From contig CAJNDS010000913.1 in NCBI GenBank assembly GCA_905221605.1, positions 62,501 to 126,500 on the forward strand: a stretch of 64,000 nt of DNA. Direction: 5' to 3'. The notes below the pieces were generated by a model. The model ran no database searches and had not been told where the DNA came from. It was given only the letters and a program-made list of their open reading frames with translations. This DNA is from Symbiodinium natans (lineage: Eukaryota; Sar; Dinophyceae; Suessiales; Symbiodiniaceae). A program made the translations under genes and the position numbers. Below are positions 20,840-30,285 of this stretch, one piece after another (the stretch's first letter is position 1; each line of letters starts with the position of its first letter).

Positions 20840-22390
20840 GTGGACACCAGTTCCCAGGACTGGCAGCAGTGGGTGGTAAACCTCGGTGCTGGAGACGGCT
20901 CCTGTGTGCAAGATGTCGTGCGGCAAGACAACCTTGCGCGTGGACTCTTTGGCATGGCAGACCCTGCAAACTGTTTGCTCCGAGATGGCGGCTCTGGCTG
21001 CATATTCATCAGTGAACTTACTCTCAGTCGCAGCTCAATCTTGTAGCAGGTTCCACCTCAACTCAGGATATGGAGGCTTGGTGTTTGAGGGTGACAACAG
21101 GCACATCGAGGACTTTGGATGAATCTACTCCGGTGTTGCTGATCATTGCAGCATGACCGTTTCCAGTGCGTTTGTATGTTGTAGATTGGATGTTTCGACC
21201 ATGCTGCAGTTGCCCCGTCTGTAACTCATGTTAGTAATTACCAAGGCCAAAAATCAGCAAGGAAACAATAGAGCAGCTGAGCATGCGCAATAAGGGGTGC
21301 TAGGCAGATCAACTATGAGCCGCTTCATTATGACCAATTGCCGCTGGTTGTATGCAACTTCCCAGGGCTGGCAAGCAGATTTGTGCACAAATATCTGCAA
21401 TAGAGATGCCCCCTGCCCCTGCGAAGTAGCTAGGCTGCTATGGCTGCTGTCCCTGTGCTTTCGCTGCCATAGCCGCCGGAGAACTTTATTTTTCTCGTCC
21501 AGGATCTGCACGGTCTTGTGGGAAATCGCACAGACACCAGGCTGAACAACAGCAGGGTAGTGGAAGAGTCACAGGTGCATGAAGTGTGGGCGCAGCTCCC
21601 GAGTCCAAGGACGTGGAATTTCATTTCGGTTTTGTGGATCCTGGTATTGCCACGCAGCGGATCTTGGATTACCGAGCGCGCCATGACCACTCATCACCAC
21701 AATGGCTCAAGGCCAGGTCTGTGCACGAATAGACGGAATTGATCGGTTTTTTTGGGCTACTCACCTTGGTTGCGTCCGAGAGGTTGACGTGGACAATTGT
21801 GACTGCTGCTTTGTCGAAGACGTGCTTCAAGCTGGTGTCCGACCACTGATGATTCATGTGGAAGTGCACCCACTGGTCCCTCCACCTTTTGTTTACAGGC
21901 AAAGGGAGTTGCGTTGCACAACTGAAATAAACGTGGTGGAAGGGGGGGGGGGGGACATGGGGAATCGTGTGGAGCTGCAAAGCTTTCTGATCATGCTCTG
22001 ACATCGAACACGGCTCCAGGCCGACCTCTTTTGATCCCAACATTGGGGACTCGATGCTCTCGCTGAGTGTCTTGGCATGTCTTGGCGCAAGCCCAGCGCA
22101 AACAAAGCAATGCTTCCTGATTTCAGACCTCCTTGGACGGCAAGACCCTTGAAGGTCTTGTGCGACTTTCGTGCCCACGTCCAGGTGTCTCGGAAGGGCG
22201 TCCTGGACACATGCTTCACTGCTCGTTGTCTGCCTTCGAGGAGTTGCTGGATGGATTCGGGTATCATTTGGTCACCCAGTCGCAGCTGAAAGATTTTGGC
22301 TTGTACACCATTGCCCCATCTCCTCCCCTAACAAGACCCCACAGAGAGCATGCCGCAACATCCCATCCGGATGTGCCCATCCTCACATGA
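20840..22390 (+). CDS. FkbM-like methyltransferase family protein (exons or remnant)
   Basis: Pieces of a SAM-dependent FkbM-type methyltransferase occur in the expected order in separate exons. WVVNLGAGDGSC (about 20,870-20,905) is the glycine-rich SAM loop. ADPANCLL (about 20,958) and YGGLVFEGDN (about 21,068-21,100) include the acidic end of the second strand. VDVDNCDCCFVEDVLQAGV with RPLMIHVEVHPLVPPPFVY (about 21,783-21,898) matches the family pattern D-x-D-x-x-D followed by G-x-RP-x-x-I-x-x-EVN-x-x-x-PPP. CSLSAFEELLDGFGYHLV (about 22,218-22,275) matches the C-terminal GCSL-A helix. A 13-G tract at 21,942-21,954 lies in the presumed intron before the last exon. Splice sites are only partly clear and some exons look short, so it could be a decaying copy. 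Substrate unknown. Confidence 0.6.
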
Positions 22391-22436
22391 TCGCTAGTTC
22401 AGGTGACCCGCCTACATCAAGAAATTGCTACAAGTA

Positions 22437-22576
22437 AAGCAGTAGAGCGAGAGAGTGAGTGGGTGAGTGAGAGAGTCAAGAGAGAGAGCGAGAGAGCGTC
22501 AGGTTGGGAATTTCAGACCTTGGACATCACGCGCCCCTGGGGGCGGCCTCCTCTTTCGGGGGGAGGCCATGCGTGC

Positions 22577-22611
<35 letters not shown>

Positions 22612-23150
22612 TCAGGTGAACAAGGGGCACTGCACCGAAAGCAGCACACAGCAGAGGGGTGGCAAAACAATACATACAGGGGGCATATCTGTCAAGCGTT
22701 GAAGGGGGGGGGGGGTATTGTTTCTCGTGACCACCATCGGTAACCTTCAACAACCGTCTGACGTGCCCTGACAACAGGGGCGGGCGAATTCGCCCGGGGC
22801 TTGACCTCGAGCCCCATGAAAGAAAGAAAGAAAGACAGAAAGAAAGAAAGAGCGAGAGAGCAGAGGGTGGGGTGGCCTCTTCGGTACAAGAACAAGAAGA
22901 AGAAGAAGAAGAAGAAGAAGAAGAAGAAGAAGAAGAAGAAGAAGAAGAAGAAGAAGAAGAAGAAGAAGAAGAAGAAGAAGACGAAGAAGAATAAGAAGAA
23001 GAGGAGGAGGAGGAGGAGGAGGAGGAGCGAGAGAGCGAGCTCGCGTGCGGAGGGGTCCGCCAGGGCTCCTTCATGCCCAGCACAAGAAGGAGGAGAAGAA
23101 CAAGAAGAAGAGAGAGGAGAGGAGGAGGAGAAGAGAGAAGAAGTGACCGG
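22437..23150 (+). repeat. polypurine microsatellite field
   Basis: The + strand is a chain of purine-rich simple repeats: GAGA/GAGT-rich DNA (22,437-22,500), (GA)n (22,579-22,609), a G-run near 22,705, (GAAA)n (about 22,818-22,850), a long (AAG)n (22,887 to about 23,000), (GAG)n (about 23,001-23,027) and mixed GAA/GAG DNA to about 23,150. Frames of Lys, Glu or Ser homopolymers through it are by-products. Confidence 0.95.
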
Positions 23151-23418
23151 CACGTAGGCGTCACGGGCAAACGCGGTCCACAGGCTCTGCAGACGAAGAA
23201 GAAGAGAAGCTTGTTTTAAGGCTATTTTTGCAGATCTTGGCATCATCTTGGACCTCCATTTGATGGTTGTTCGTTCTTTAGGTGTTTACATCTTCGTTTT
23301 CTGAATACTCCTAGAATACTCCCATCGCAGCCACATTGGGAGACAGGAATGCCTCCTATAACTCTCGTTTCGATGACACAAGACCACAAAGAACAACATG
23401 TAGGACAGCACCTTCAGA

Positions 23419-24155
23419 TTGGCAAACGTGAAATCTTGCAATGCTTCCTGTTGCGAAGATGTTGCAGCATTGAAGGCCGACAACTGCAGAGATGGCATGC
23501 GCTCAACAGCCCAGGTCTATTTCCACTATCACGATGCAACCTTTGCACGCCGAGATGTTGTTCAGGCTCCTAGTTGGATGACCGAAAAGACCCTGGAGGA
23601 TGTGTGGCATCTTGGTGCACGTAGGAAACTTGAGCCCTCTCTGCCTCAGTTTGTTCGTCTTGTTGACAGTGCTGCCTCATTGACTCTGACGAGGTACGGC
23701 CTCTTCTATTGTCACCCGCTGCGCGCATGGGACCCGCTCGAAGTCTTGTGCAGGTCTTAGCGAGCTGAACGTCACATTGACCACAATGCATGCTTGTCAA
23801 GTCTCTTGTCCAACCAGGTACAAACAAACTTTCCTCTACGACTACAGGCCTGCGTTTCTCTGATCGCACGAGTCGAGCCTCCATCCGGCTGCCTGTCAGG
23901 CGATGGGCCGACCTGCAAATCCCTGCTGATGAGCGTCTGCTGAGGCTGAAGCAGTACTTGACTGCCTGGCATGTTCCAGAGAGTCAGTACATTCTTCACC
24001 TTGCAAGACGCGAAGCTTCTCATCGAGAAATGATCCACGGTGCGCGGTTGTTGGTTCTTCGCATTGGCTTAATTGGCTTAGAAGCATGCCTTCTTTGTCG
24101 GCTGCAGCAGCATGTCTGCGCACATTCTTACAGAGCAAGGTTTCAAATGACATGA
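23419..24155 (+). CDS. hypothetical coding region
   Basis: Two adjacent + frames look coding. 23,419-23,760 contains VYFHYHDATFARRDVVQAPSWM, and 23,790-24,155 contains WADLQIPADERLLRLKQYLT and SQYILHLARREASHREMIHG. They are separated by a stop and a frame shift, as expected for exons. No family was recognised and no start can be chosen. A + strand position next to a clear + strand gene is consistent with a host gene. Confidence 0.3.
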
Positions 24156-24808
24156 AAGACTAGAGCCCACTTCCTTGCATTAGCTATGCCAGAGAATCGC
24201 AGCACATGAAAACATGCCATGTTTAGTTCTCGTGTACGAACAGATCTCATGGCCAGATCCTTGGCTAGCTTGTGCCTGCCCCACCTTCTCTGTTTGGCCT
24301 GCTCAAGCTGTGCCAAGGCATGGAGGCTTCCGCCAGCCTTGTATTCTGCGGGGAGGTCGGTCACGGAGTCGTCGCATCCAGGCAGTGGGCAAAACCAACA
24401 GTGATGAGCAGCAGTACTGAGGCCCGGCAGGAGTTCCGGACCAGTTGCAGGGGCCCTGGACCACGGGTGCCGCCGTGCCACCACCATGCCAAGTATCCTT
24501 GCGGCAGCCGCGAGGTGGTGGTGGCAAACAGAAGTGGCACGACCGGGCCAAGGTTCGTAATGTTCATAGGTTTCCGTCATGTGCGGGATCTCTTGCAGCT
24601 TTCAACAGCCTTTGGGCCGCGAGGCTTCAAGTCGAAAGCTTGTGCCACGGGGCGGTCGCGCGGCACGCTTAGCCAAACATGACGCGGGGATGCTCAAACG
24701 CTCAAGGCCACTCTAGGCCTCGGCACTGGGCCCCTGGACAATGCCATAGCCGTAGCTTTTGGGATCGAGCGTCGAGCCACTGTCGTGTGAAGCCTTTGCT
24801 GATCGAAG
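24156..24808. other. no recognisable gene
   Basis: Short overlapping frames on both strands without domains. Putative upstream region of the Cys-rich secreted protein gene. Confidence 0.45.
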
Positions 24809-25483
24809 ATGTTCAAAAGCATCATTGGGGCCTACTTGGTAGCACTGCCGTGGGCAGATGCCACTTGCCTGGCTGACAACAAGGAGACGCTGAAGACCTG
24901 TGGCAGTCAATGTATGGACAGCAAGGACAGAGTGATCTGCATTTCTGACTGCTTGCAGAAGCTGGATGTGGTAGCTGTTTGTGCCGACTGCTTAGGGTCG
25001 GAATTCGAGTGCGGCAGCCATTGCTGTGCAGCTGCCTGCGAGGGCGAGCACGGAAGTGCTTCCTGCCAGTCTTGCTTGCAGTCCCAATGCAGAGTCTGCA
25101 GTACCGAACTTGACTTCCACGCCAACACAAACAGTCTGGACAGCGACCTGGCTGAAGCAGTTGAAATTGCTACGCCACCAGCGGACGGCGAAGCAGATGA
25201 CGTGAAGTCGCTTGCAGCGCTCGCAGGAAGCTGTGCATCCAGTGGTGCACTGATGGATTCCTGCGGCACTCCTTGTTACTCCAGCGCTGATCCATCTGGC
25301 TGCTACGCCAAGTGCGCAATGAAGGCTTGCTTCAGCGGGTGCTATGAGTGCAGCACGGCCCACTGCTTCGGCTCGTGTAGGCGATCCTTCGCGAGCTATG
25401 AATGCGCAACTTGCGTGAGTGGCTTCTGTGGTGGATGCACGGTCCAGATGCAGGCGAAGGAGGCTTCAACGGTGTTTCCCTGA
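24809..25483 (+). CDS. secreted cysteine-rich protein with internal duplication, intact single exon
   Basis: A 224-residue protein with an ATG start, a hydrophobic signal peptide (about residues 1-18, ending near WADA) and 29 cysteines, none before residue 20. Cysteines fall in two halves (residues 20-97 and 142-210) with almost the same spacing. Each half starts C-x9/10-C-x3-C-x8-C-x3-C and closes C-x3-C-x8-C-x2-C-x4-C-x2-C, joined by a Cys-free linker rich in acidic residues (98-141). The pattern implies a duplicated disulfide-bonded domain and export or luminal location. No known family was recognised, so no function is assigned. No intron is needed, unlike neighbouring genes, which could reflect retroposition of a processed mRNA; no leader relict is seen upstream. 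The stop is at 25,481-25,483. Confidence 0.75.
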   Translation: MFKSIIGAYLVALPWADATCLADNKETLKTCGSQCMDSKDRVICISDCLQKLDVVAVCADCLGSEFECGSHCCAAACEGEHGSASCQSCLQSQCRVCSTELDFHANTNSLDSDLAEAVEIATPPADGEADDVKSLAALAGSCASSGALMDSCGTPCYSSADPSGCYAKCAMKACFSGCYECSTAHCFGSCRRSFASYECATCVSGFCGGCTVQMQAKEASTVFP

Positions 25484-27394
25484 GTGCGACGGGAAAGTCA
25501 GGGACGCCAAAGGTGACAAAAGCTCACCATGCTCCCCGCGGCGTAGAATAATCCAGTATGTGCAGTATGTATAGTGGAACTCCGCATGGAAGCATGCTTG
25601 TTGTGGCAGGTGACAGTCACCCGCCCAACCATAGAAAGCTGGCTCGATCACGTTTCGAGTTTGGAATATGCAGTGTCGCAACATCACTGCGTGCAGACCT
25701 GCCTTATCCCCTGACATTCTCCATCACGCCTGATCGCTCGGTGCTGTCTGTTGCATGGAGTCAAATGTCCAGGTCGCCCTGTTTTCGCAGATCCGCGACT
25801 GCGCCAACGCGCAACTCTTGGGCACAGTACCATTAGGTTTTGGCGTAGCAGGTTGCGTTGCTTTGAGCCTTGTAGCTAGTAGATGGTAGTCCCTGCTGTT
25901 GGCAAAGGTCATTGAGAGTTTCGTTCGCCACTACGCAGCGCTGGGTTTCTTTCGCTTGCTGTCTGATGCTTGGAGATGTGATGAACTGATGATGTAAGAG
26001 GCTCTGGGACCACACAGGGCCTTGGTCTACCCAGGCTGTACCTTGATGATCCCGGCGATTCGACGGCGGAAGTGTTGCAGAAGAGCGGCTGGGTGCAACA
26101 ACCTTGCTCTCCCTGCCTTCGCTGGCGAAAAGCCCTGAACTGGCGCCAGTGATATTGCTCTCATGTCAAGCTGGCTGGTTTCTTGATGAGCTTGCAGGTG
26201 CAGGCAGGTTTCGTGGAGATTGTCCCAGTTGACGCACAGCTCCGGGAGCAGTGGCCGTCCATGCCCTCGTGGCGCCGCGGCCCAAGCTTCAGATGCTTCA
26301 GGCTGCAGCACTACCTTTGAAGGAATGCGCGACGCTTGGATCATCTAGTGTGGTTGTGCCTTTTGAGTCGCAAGTACCTCGAATGGGCCCCAGCGCCCGG
26401 CAGTTACAATATCATTGTGCGGGAGTAATCCAGGCTCGAATAGCCGCGAAGATACCTTTACTTCGAGAGTGTCCCTTTTTGTCAAAGGACGCGTTGGGCA
26501 CTTTGCGGACATGGAGGCTTCCCCAAACTGCTGCGCTGTGCCACATTTGCTGGATGCAAGAAGGGTTTGGGCAGGTGCAGAGCCGACAGATTCTGAACAA
26601 CGAGCATGCTTTGCGGCGTGCGGGGCAGCCGTTGACTAAGCATAAGTTAACACAGGCATCATAGGCAAGTGAGCTGTCATCTGCACGTCATGGCTTGTGG
26701 AGAAGGCTTGGGGCGGATTGGCTGCTGCACGTCGATAGCGACGAGCTGCTGTGGACTTGGCATGTCGCAAGCTGGAAGCTGCATCATTTGGGGCGACATG
26801 TATGTGCAACGCGCTCTTGCGTGTTAAGTTTGTTGCCTTGTGCATGATGCTTGTCAACGGTTCGAGCAGGCTCACTCAATAAGAGATTGTTTAGAGCTCG
26901 GTGGAACCCAGACGTAGATTGATCTGTGCAGCATTTCTTCCTCTGCGCCAAAGTCATGCTTCAGGAAGAGGCCAGGCCAGCCCACACAACTGGGGGGGGG
27001 AGCCGGTTTTGCTTGCGCGTGTGGCACACATGGGCGGCAGAATGCTCAAAGCAGCATGGGCCATTCATGGGTTGCATTTTCTCCCGATGGCGTCTATGAG
27101 TGTGCCTGAAGTGGTATCAGGGGCGGGGGGGTCTGCATCAGTGCTTCGGGTACGACAGTCTAGTCGGCTCAGCCAAATGGAAATGGCACCAAGTGACCTG
27201 GGCTGTACCAATAAACGTGAGCCGATACGTGGGTCTGCTTGCCTGAAGTGAAATCTACCCGTGACCCCACTACTTGGTACATCTTGGTGCCTTCCATGAA
27301 GAAGCAAGACTGTGACTGCGCAGACCGCTGCAGCTCCTGCAGCCACTGCCTGCCGGAAGCCGCCGACCGAGCTTGGCCTTGTGAGACTTATGCA
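25484..27394. other. no convincing gene
   Basis: Several 60-137 residue frames occur (for example + 26,251-26,664), none with a recognised domain. G tracts lie near 26,992 and 27,126. Confidence 0.4.
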
Positions 27395-27445
27395 TATTAT
27401 ATATATATATACATATACACACATATACATATATATATATATATA

Positions 27446-27479
27446 GCTCACACCCCCCCCCCCCCCCTCGACAGACCCC
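27446..27479 (+). repeat. left terminal inverted repeat
   Basis: GCTCACA, then C15, then TCGACAGACCCC, directly inside the (TA)n tract. A degraded direct-orientation echo (C-run, then CAGACCGGAA) is present near 30,193-30,221. Confidence 0.75.
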
Positions 27480-27659
27480 GGAAGCAAACAAAGGGCTGAG
27501 GGCGCGACGGACAGCATAGCTGCACACAGTAGCCAGACACGTTAACACACAATAGAGCATATTTTTTCGATTAGTACGGTTTTGTGTTCGCAATGAAAGA
27601 TGCAGACAGATGTGAGAAGAACGCATGCTGCAAGGACCTGAACAATTTGCTCGACATCG

Positions 27660-28795
27660 TGGATTTCTATTAATTTTAATAAGATTGCTCTTAGTTTTAC
27701 TTGGGTTCCTATTAAGTTTATTAGGATTCATAGGCTTCGTATGAGTTCAATAGGAATCCTATTTAAATCAATAGGAACCCCATTAAAATGAATGAGAACC
27801 CTGAACCTGGTTGAAATACGTAGAAGCTCCTATTAAAATTTCTTGGCGTCCTAAATTCAGAGGAACCATAGGAAGGCCATTCAAATGAATAGGAACCCTT
27901 TTGAATTCATAGGAATGCTTTAAAAATTAATAGGAACCCTACAAAAGAATCTATGAATTCTTTTTAAGAGAACAGGAAGCCGTTTAACATGAAGATGAAT
28001 CCTATTAAAGGATTGAGAGGAGCCAATAAAAGTCTATAAAAAAAGTAATGTGGACCCTTCAAAACTTAAAACAATAAGAGTCGTACTGTTAGAATTATAA
28101 TGAACCCTATTAAAAAATTTAATTAATAGGATTGCTAATAAAACAAATAAGAGTTACAATAACATTACCCCCGAGTCCAATTGAAATGAATAGGGAACAG
28201 GATTTAAAAACATAATCGGAGCACTGTGGAATCTAGTAGGAATCCTATGAACATTATTAGGAATCCTGTCAACATGAATGAGAAACCCTGTTAAATGAAT
28301 ACGAAGCCTATTCCAATTAATCAGAAGCCTTTTTAAATGAATAGGAAGCTTGTCAAAGCAAAAGGAACCCAATTAGAAATTGTAAGACATCTTATGAAAA
28401 TGAATAAGAAGCCTATTGAATTAATAGGAATATGTATAACATTTGTTATGAAGCTTATTAAAATTCTAAGACTTTTATTAAAACTAACTAGGAAGAAGAA
28501 TGCTATTACAATTGCTCAGAATCATATTCCAATTATTTTGCATTTGATTAAAATGAATAGGAATCAATATTAAACCCAATAAAGTCCTTTAATAGGCATC
28601 CTTGAAAATCTAATACGAACCCCATTAAACAAATACAGGAATCCCATTGAAGATCACTTAGAATGCTAGTAAAATGATTAGGAGTCGTATTAACTAAATA
28701 AGGGCTCCCATTAAAGTGAACAGGAGTATTATTAAATTTAATAGGCAGCCTAAAACATAATAAGGAATCATAAAAGAACCCCTGACAAACTCTTA
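27660..28795 (+). repeat. AT-rich degenerate ~20-bp tandem repeat
   Basis: Dozens of imperfect copies of a word close to CCTATTAAAATGAATAGGAA follow each other with drift. AGGAATCC, AGGAACCC, TATTAAA and ATGAATAGG recur throughout. The base composition is strikingly AT-rich in an otherwise GC-balanced window. No gene is present. Confidence 0.85.
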
Positions 28796-28796
28796 T

Positions 28797-30190
28797 CAAA
28801 AATCCAGTTTCTAAAAATCCAAAAATCCAAACATCCAAACATCCAGCCCAAGAAGGTTTGGATTTTTGGAAACTCGAGCGGGAGCCTCAAAATCCAGAAA
28901 TCGAGCAAATTCCTCGAGTTTCCAAAATTCCAAAATCCAAAAAAACCCACCCCAAGGTTTGGAGTTTTGGAAACTCGAGGAATTTGCTCGATTTTTGGAT
29001 TTTGAGGCTCCCGCTCGAGTTTCCAAAAATCCGAAACTTGGGTTGGAGTTTTTGGAATTTTGGAAACTCGAGGAATTTCCTCAAAATCCAAATATCGAGC
29101 AAATTCCTCGAGTTTCCAAAATTCCAAAAATCCAAAATCCAAAAAAATCCACCCCAAGGTTTGGAATTTTGGAAACTCGAGGAATTTGCTCGATTTTTTG
29201 ATTTTGAGGCTCCCGCTCGAGTTTCCAAAAATCCGGAACTTGGGTTGGAGTTTTTGGAATTTTTGAATTTGGAAACTCGAGGAATTTCCTCAAAATCCAA
29301 AAATCGAGCAAATTCCTCGAGTTTCCAAAATTCCAAAATCCAAAAAACCCACCCCAAGGTTTGGAATTTTGGAAACTCGAGGAATTTGCTCGATTTTTTG
29401 ATTTTGAGGCTCCCGCTCGAGTTTCCAAAAATCCGGAACTTGGGTTGGAGTTTTTGGAATTTTGGAATTTTGGAAACTCGAGGAATTTCCTCAAAATCCA
29501 AAAATCGAGCAAATTCCTCGAGTTTCCAAAATTCCAAAAATCCAAAATCCAAAAAAATCCACCCCAAGGTTGGGAATTTTGGAAACTCGAGGAATTTGCT
29601 CGATTTTTTGATTTTGAGGAAATTCCTCGAGTTTCCAAAATTCCAAAAACTCCAACCCAAGTTTCGGATTTTTGGAAACTCGAGCGGGAGCCTCAAAATC
29701 CAAAAATCGAGCAAATTCCTCGAGTTTCCAAAACTCCAAACCTTGGGGTGGGTTTTTTTGGATTTTGGAATTTTGGAAACTCGAGGAATTTGCTCGATTT
29801 CTGGATTTTGAGGCTCCCGCTCGAGTTTCCAAAACTCCAAACCTTGGGGTGGGTTTTTTGGAATTTTGGAAACTCGAGGAATTTGCCCGATTTTTGGATT
29901 TTGAGGCTCCCGCTCGAGTGTCCAAAAATCCAAACCTTGGGGTGGGTTTTTTTGGAATTTTGGAAACTCGAGGAATTTGCCCGATTTTTGGATTTTGAGG
30001 CTCCCGCTCGAGTTTCCAAAAATCCAAACCTTGGGGTGGGTTTTTTTTTGGATTTTTGGAATTTTGGAAACTCGAGGAATTTGCTCGGTTTTAGGATTTT
30101 GAGGCTCCCGCTCGAGTTTCCAAAAATCCGGAACTTGGGTTGGAGTTTTTGGAATTTTTGAATTTGGAAACTCGAGGAATTTTGGAGTGC
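28797..30190. repeat. palindromic array built on GGAAACTCGAG hairpins
   Basis: Roughly 27 CTCGAG sites by eye, alternately as GGAAACTCGAG and CTCGAGTTTCC, enclose GAATTTGCTCGATTTTTGG and TTGAGGCTCCCG or TTGAGGAAATTC. Pairs are separated by linkers such as CCTTGGGGTGGG or AACTTGGGTTGGAG, in both orientations. Almost every position is open in several frames on both strands (longest minus frame 28,887-30,260, 457 codons; + frames of 317 and 266 codons). This follows from repeat units free of stops. The translations are monotonous (FGNSRNLLDF-like) and are not called as genes. Confidence 0.9.
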
Positions 30191-30230
30191 TTTCCCCCCC
30201 CCTTCCTGAACAGACCGGAAATACACTTGT

Positions 30231-30258
30231 GGGGTCTGTCGAGGGGGGGGGGGTGACC
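30231..30258 (-). repeat. right terminal inverted repeat
   Basis: GGGGTCTGTCGA, then G11, then TGACC, followed by (AT)n. It is the reverse complement of the left end with a shorter homopolymer. Confidence 0.75.
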
Positions 30259-30285
30259 ATATATATATATATATATTATACTTAG

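Larger units (their letters stand above)
27395..30285. mobile_element. putative terminal-inverted-repeat element in (TA)n, non-autonomous
   Basis: A (TA)n tract (27,395-27,445) is followed by GCTCACA, a C15 run, then TCGACAGACCCC (27,446-27,479). The far end is the reverse complement: GGGGTCTGTCGA, a G11 run, TGACC and (AT)n (30,231 to about 30,283). The two ends therefore form an inverted repeat of about 28-34 bp embedded in TA microsatellite on both sides. Between them lie ~1.1 kb of AT-rich degenerate repeats and ~1.4 kb of a palindromic array. No transposase is encoded. A structure with matching inverted ends, TA flanks and repeat-filled interior is best explained as a non-autonomous mobile or foldback element. 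A pair of independent microsatellites is the alternative, but the shared 12-bp TCGACAGACCCC word argues against it. Confidence 0.65.

Noticed and set aside
22801-23170. Frames encoding Lys, Glu or Ser homopolymers
   Set aside because: Direct translation of (AAG)n and (GAG)n microsatellites.
28858-30260. Long open frames on both strands (317, 266 and 457 codons) that could be a repetitive protein
   Set aside because: They run through the palindromic array in several frames at once, have monotonous translations and begin inside the terminal repeat. Absence of stops follows from the repeat unit.
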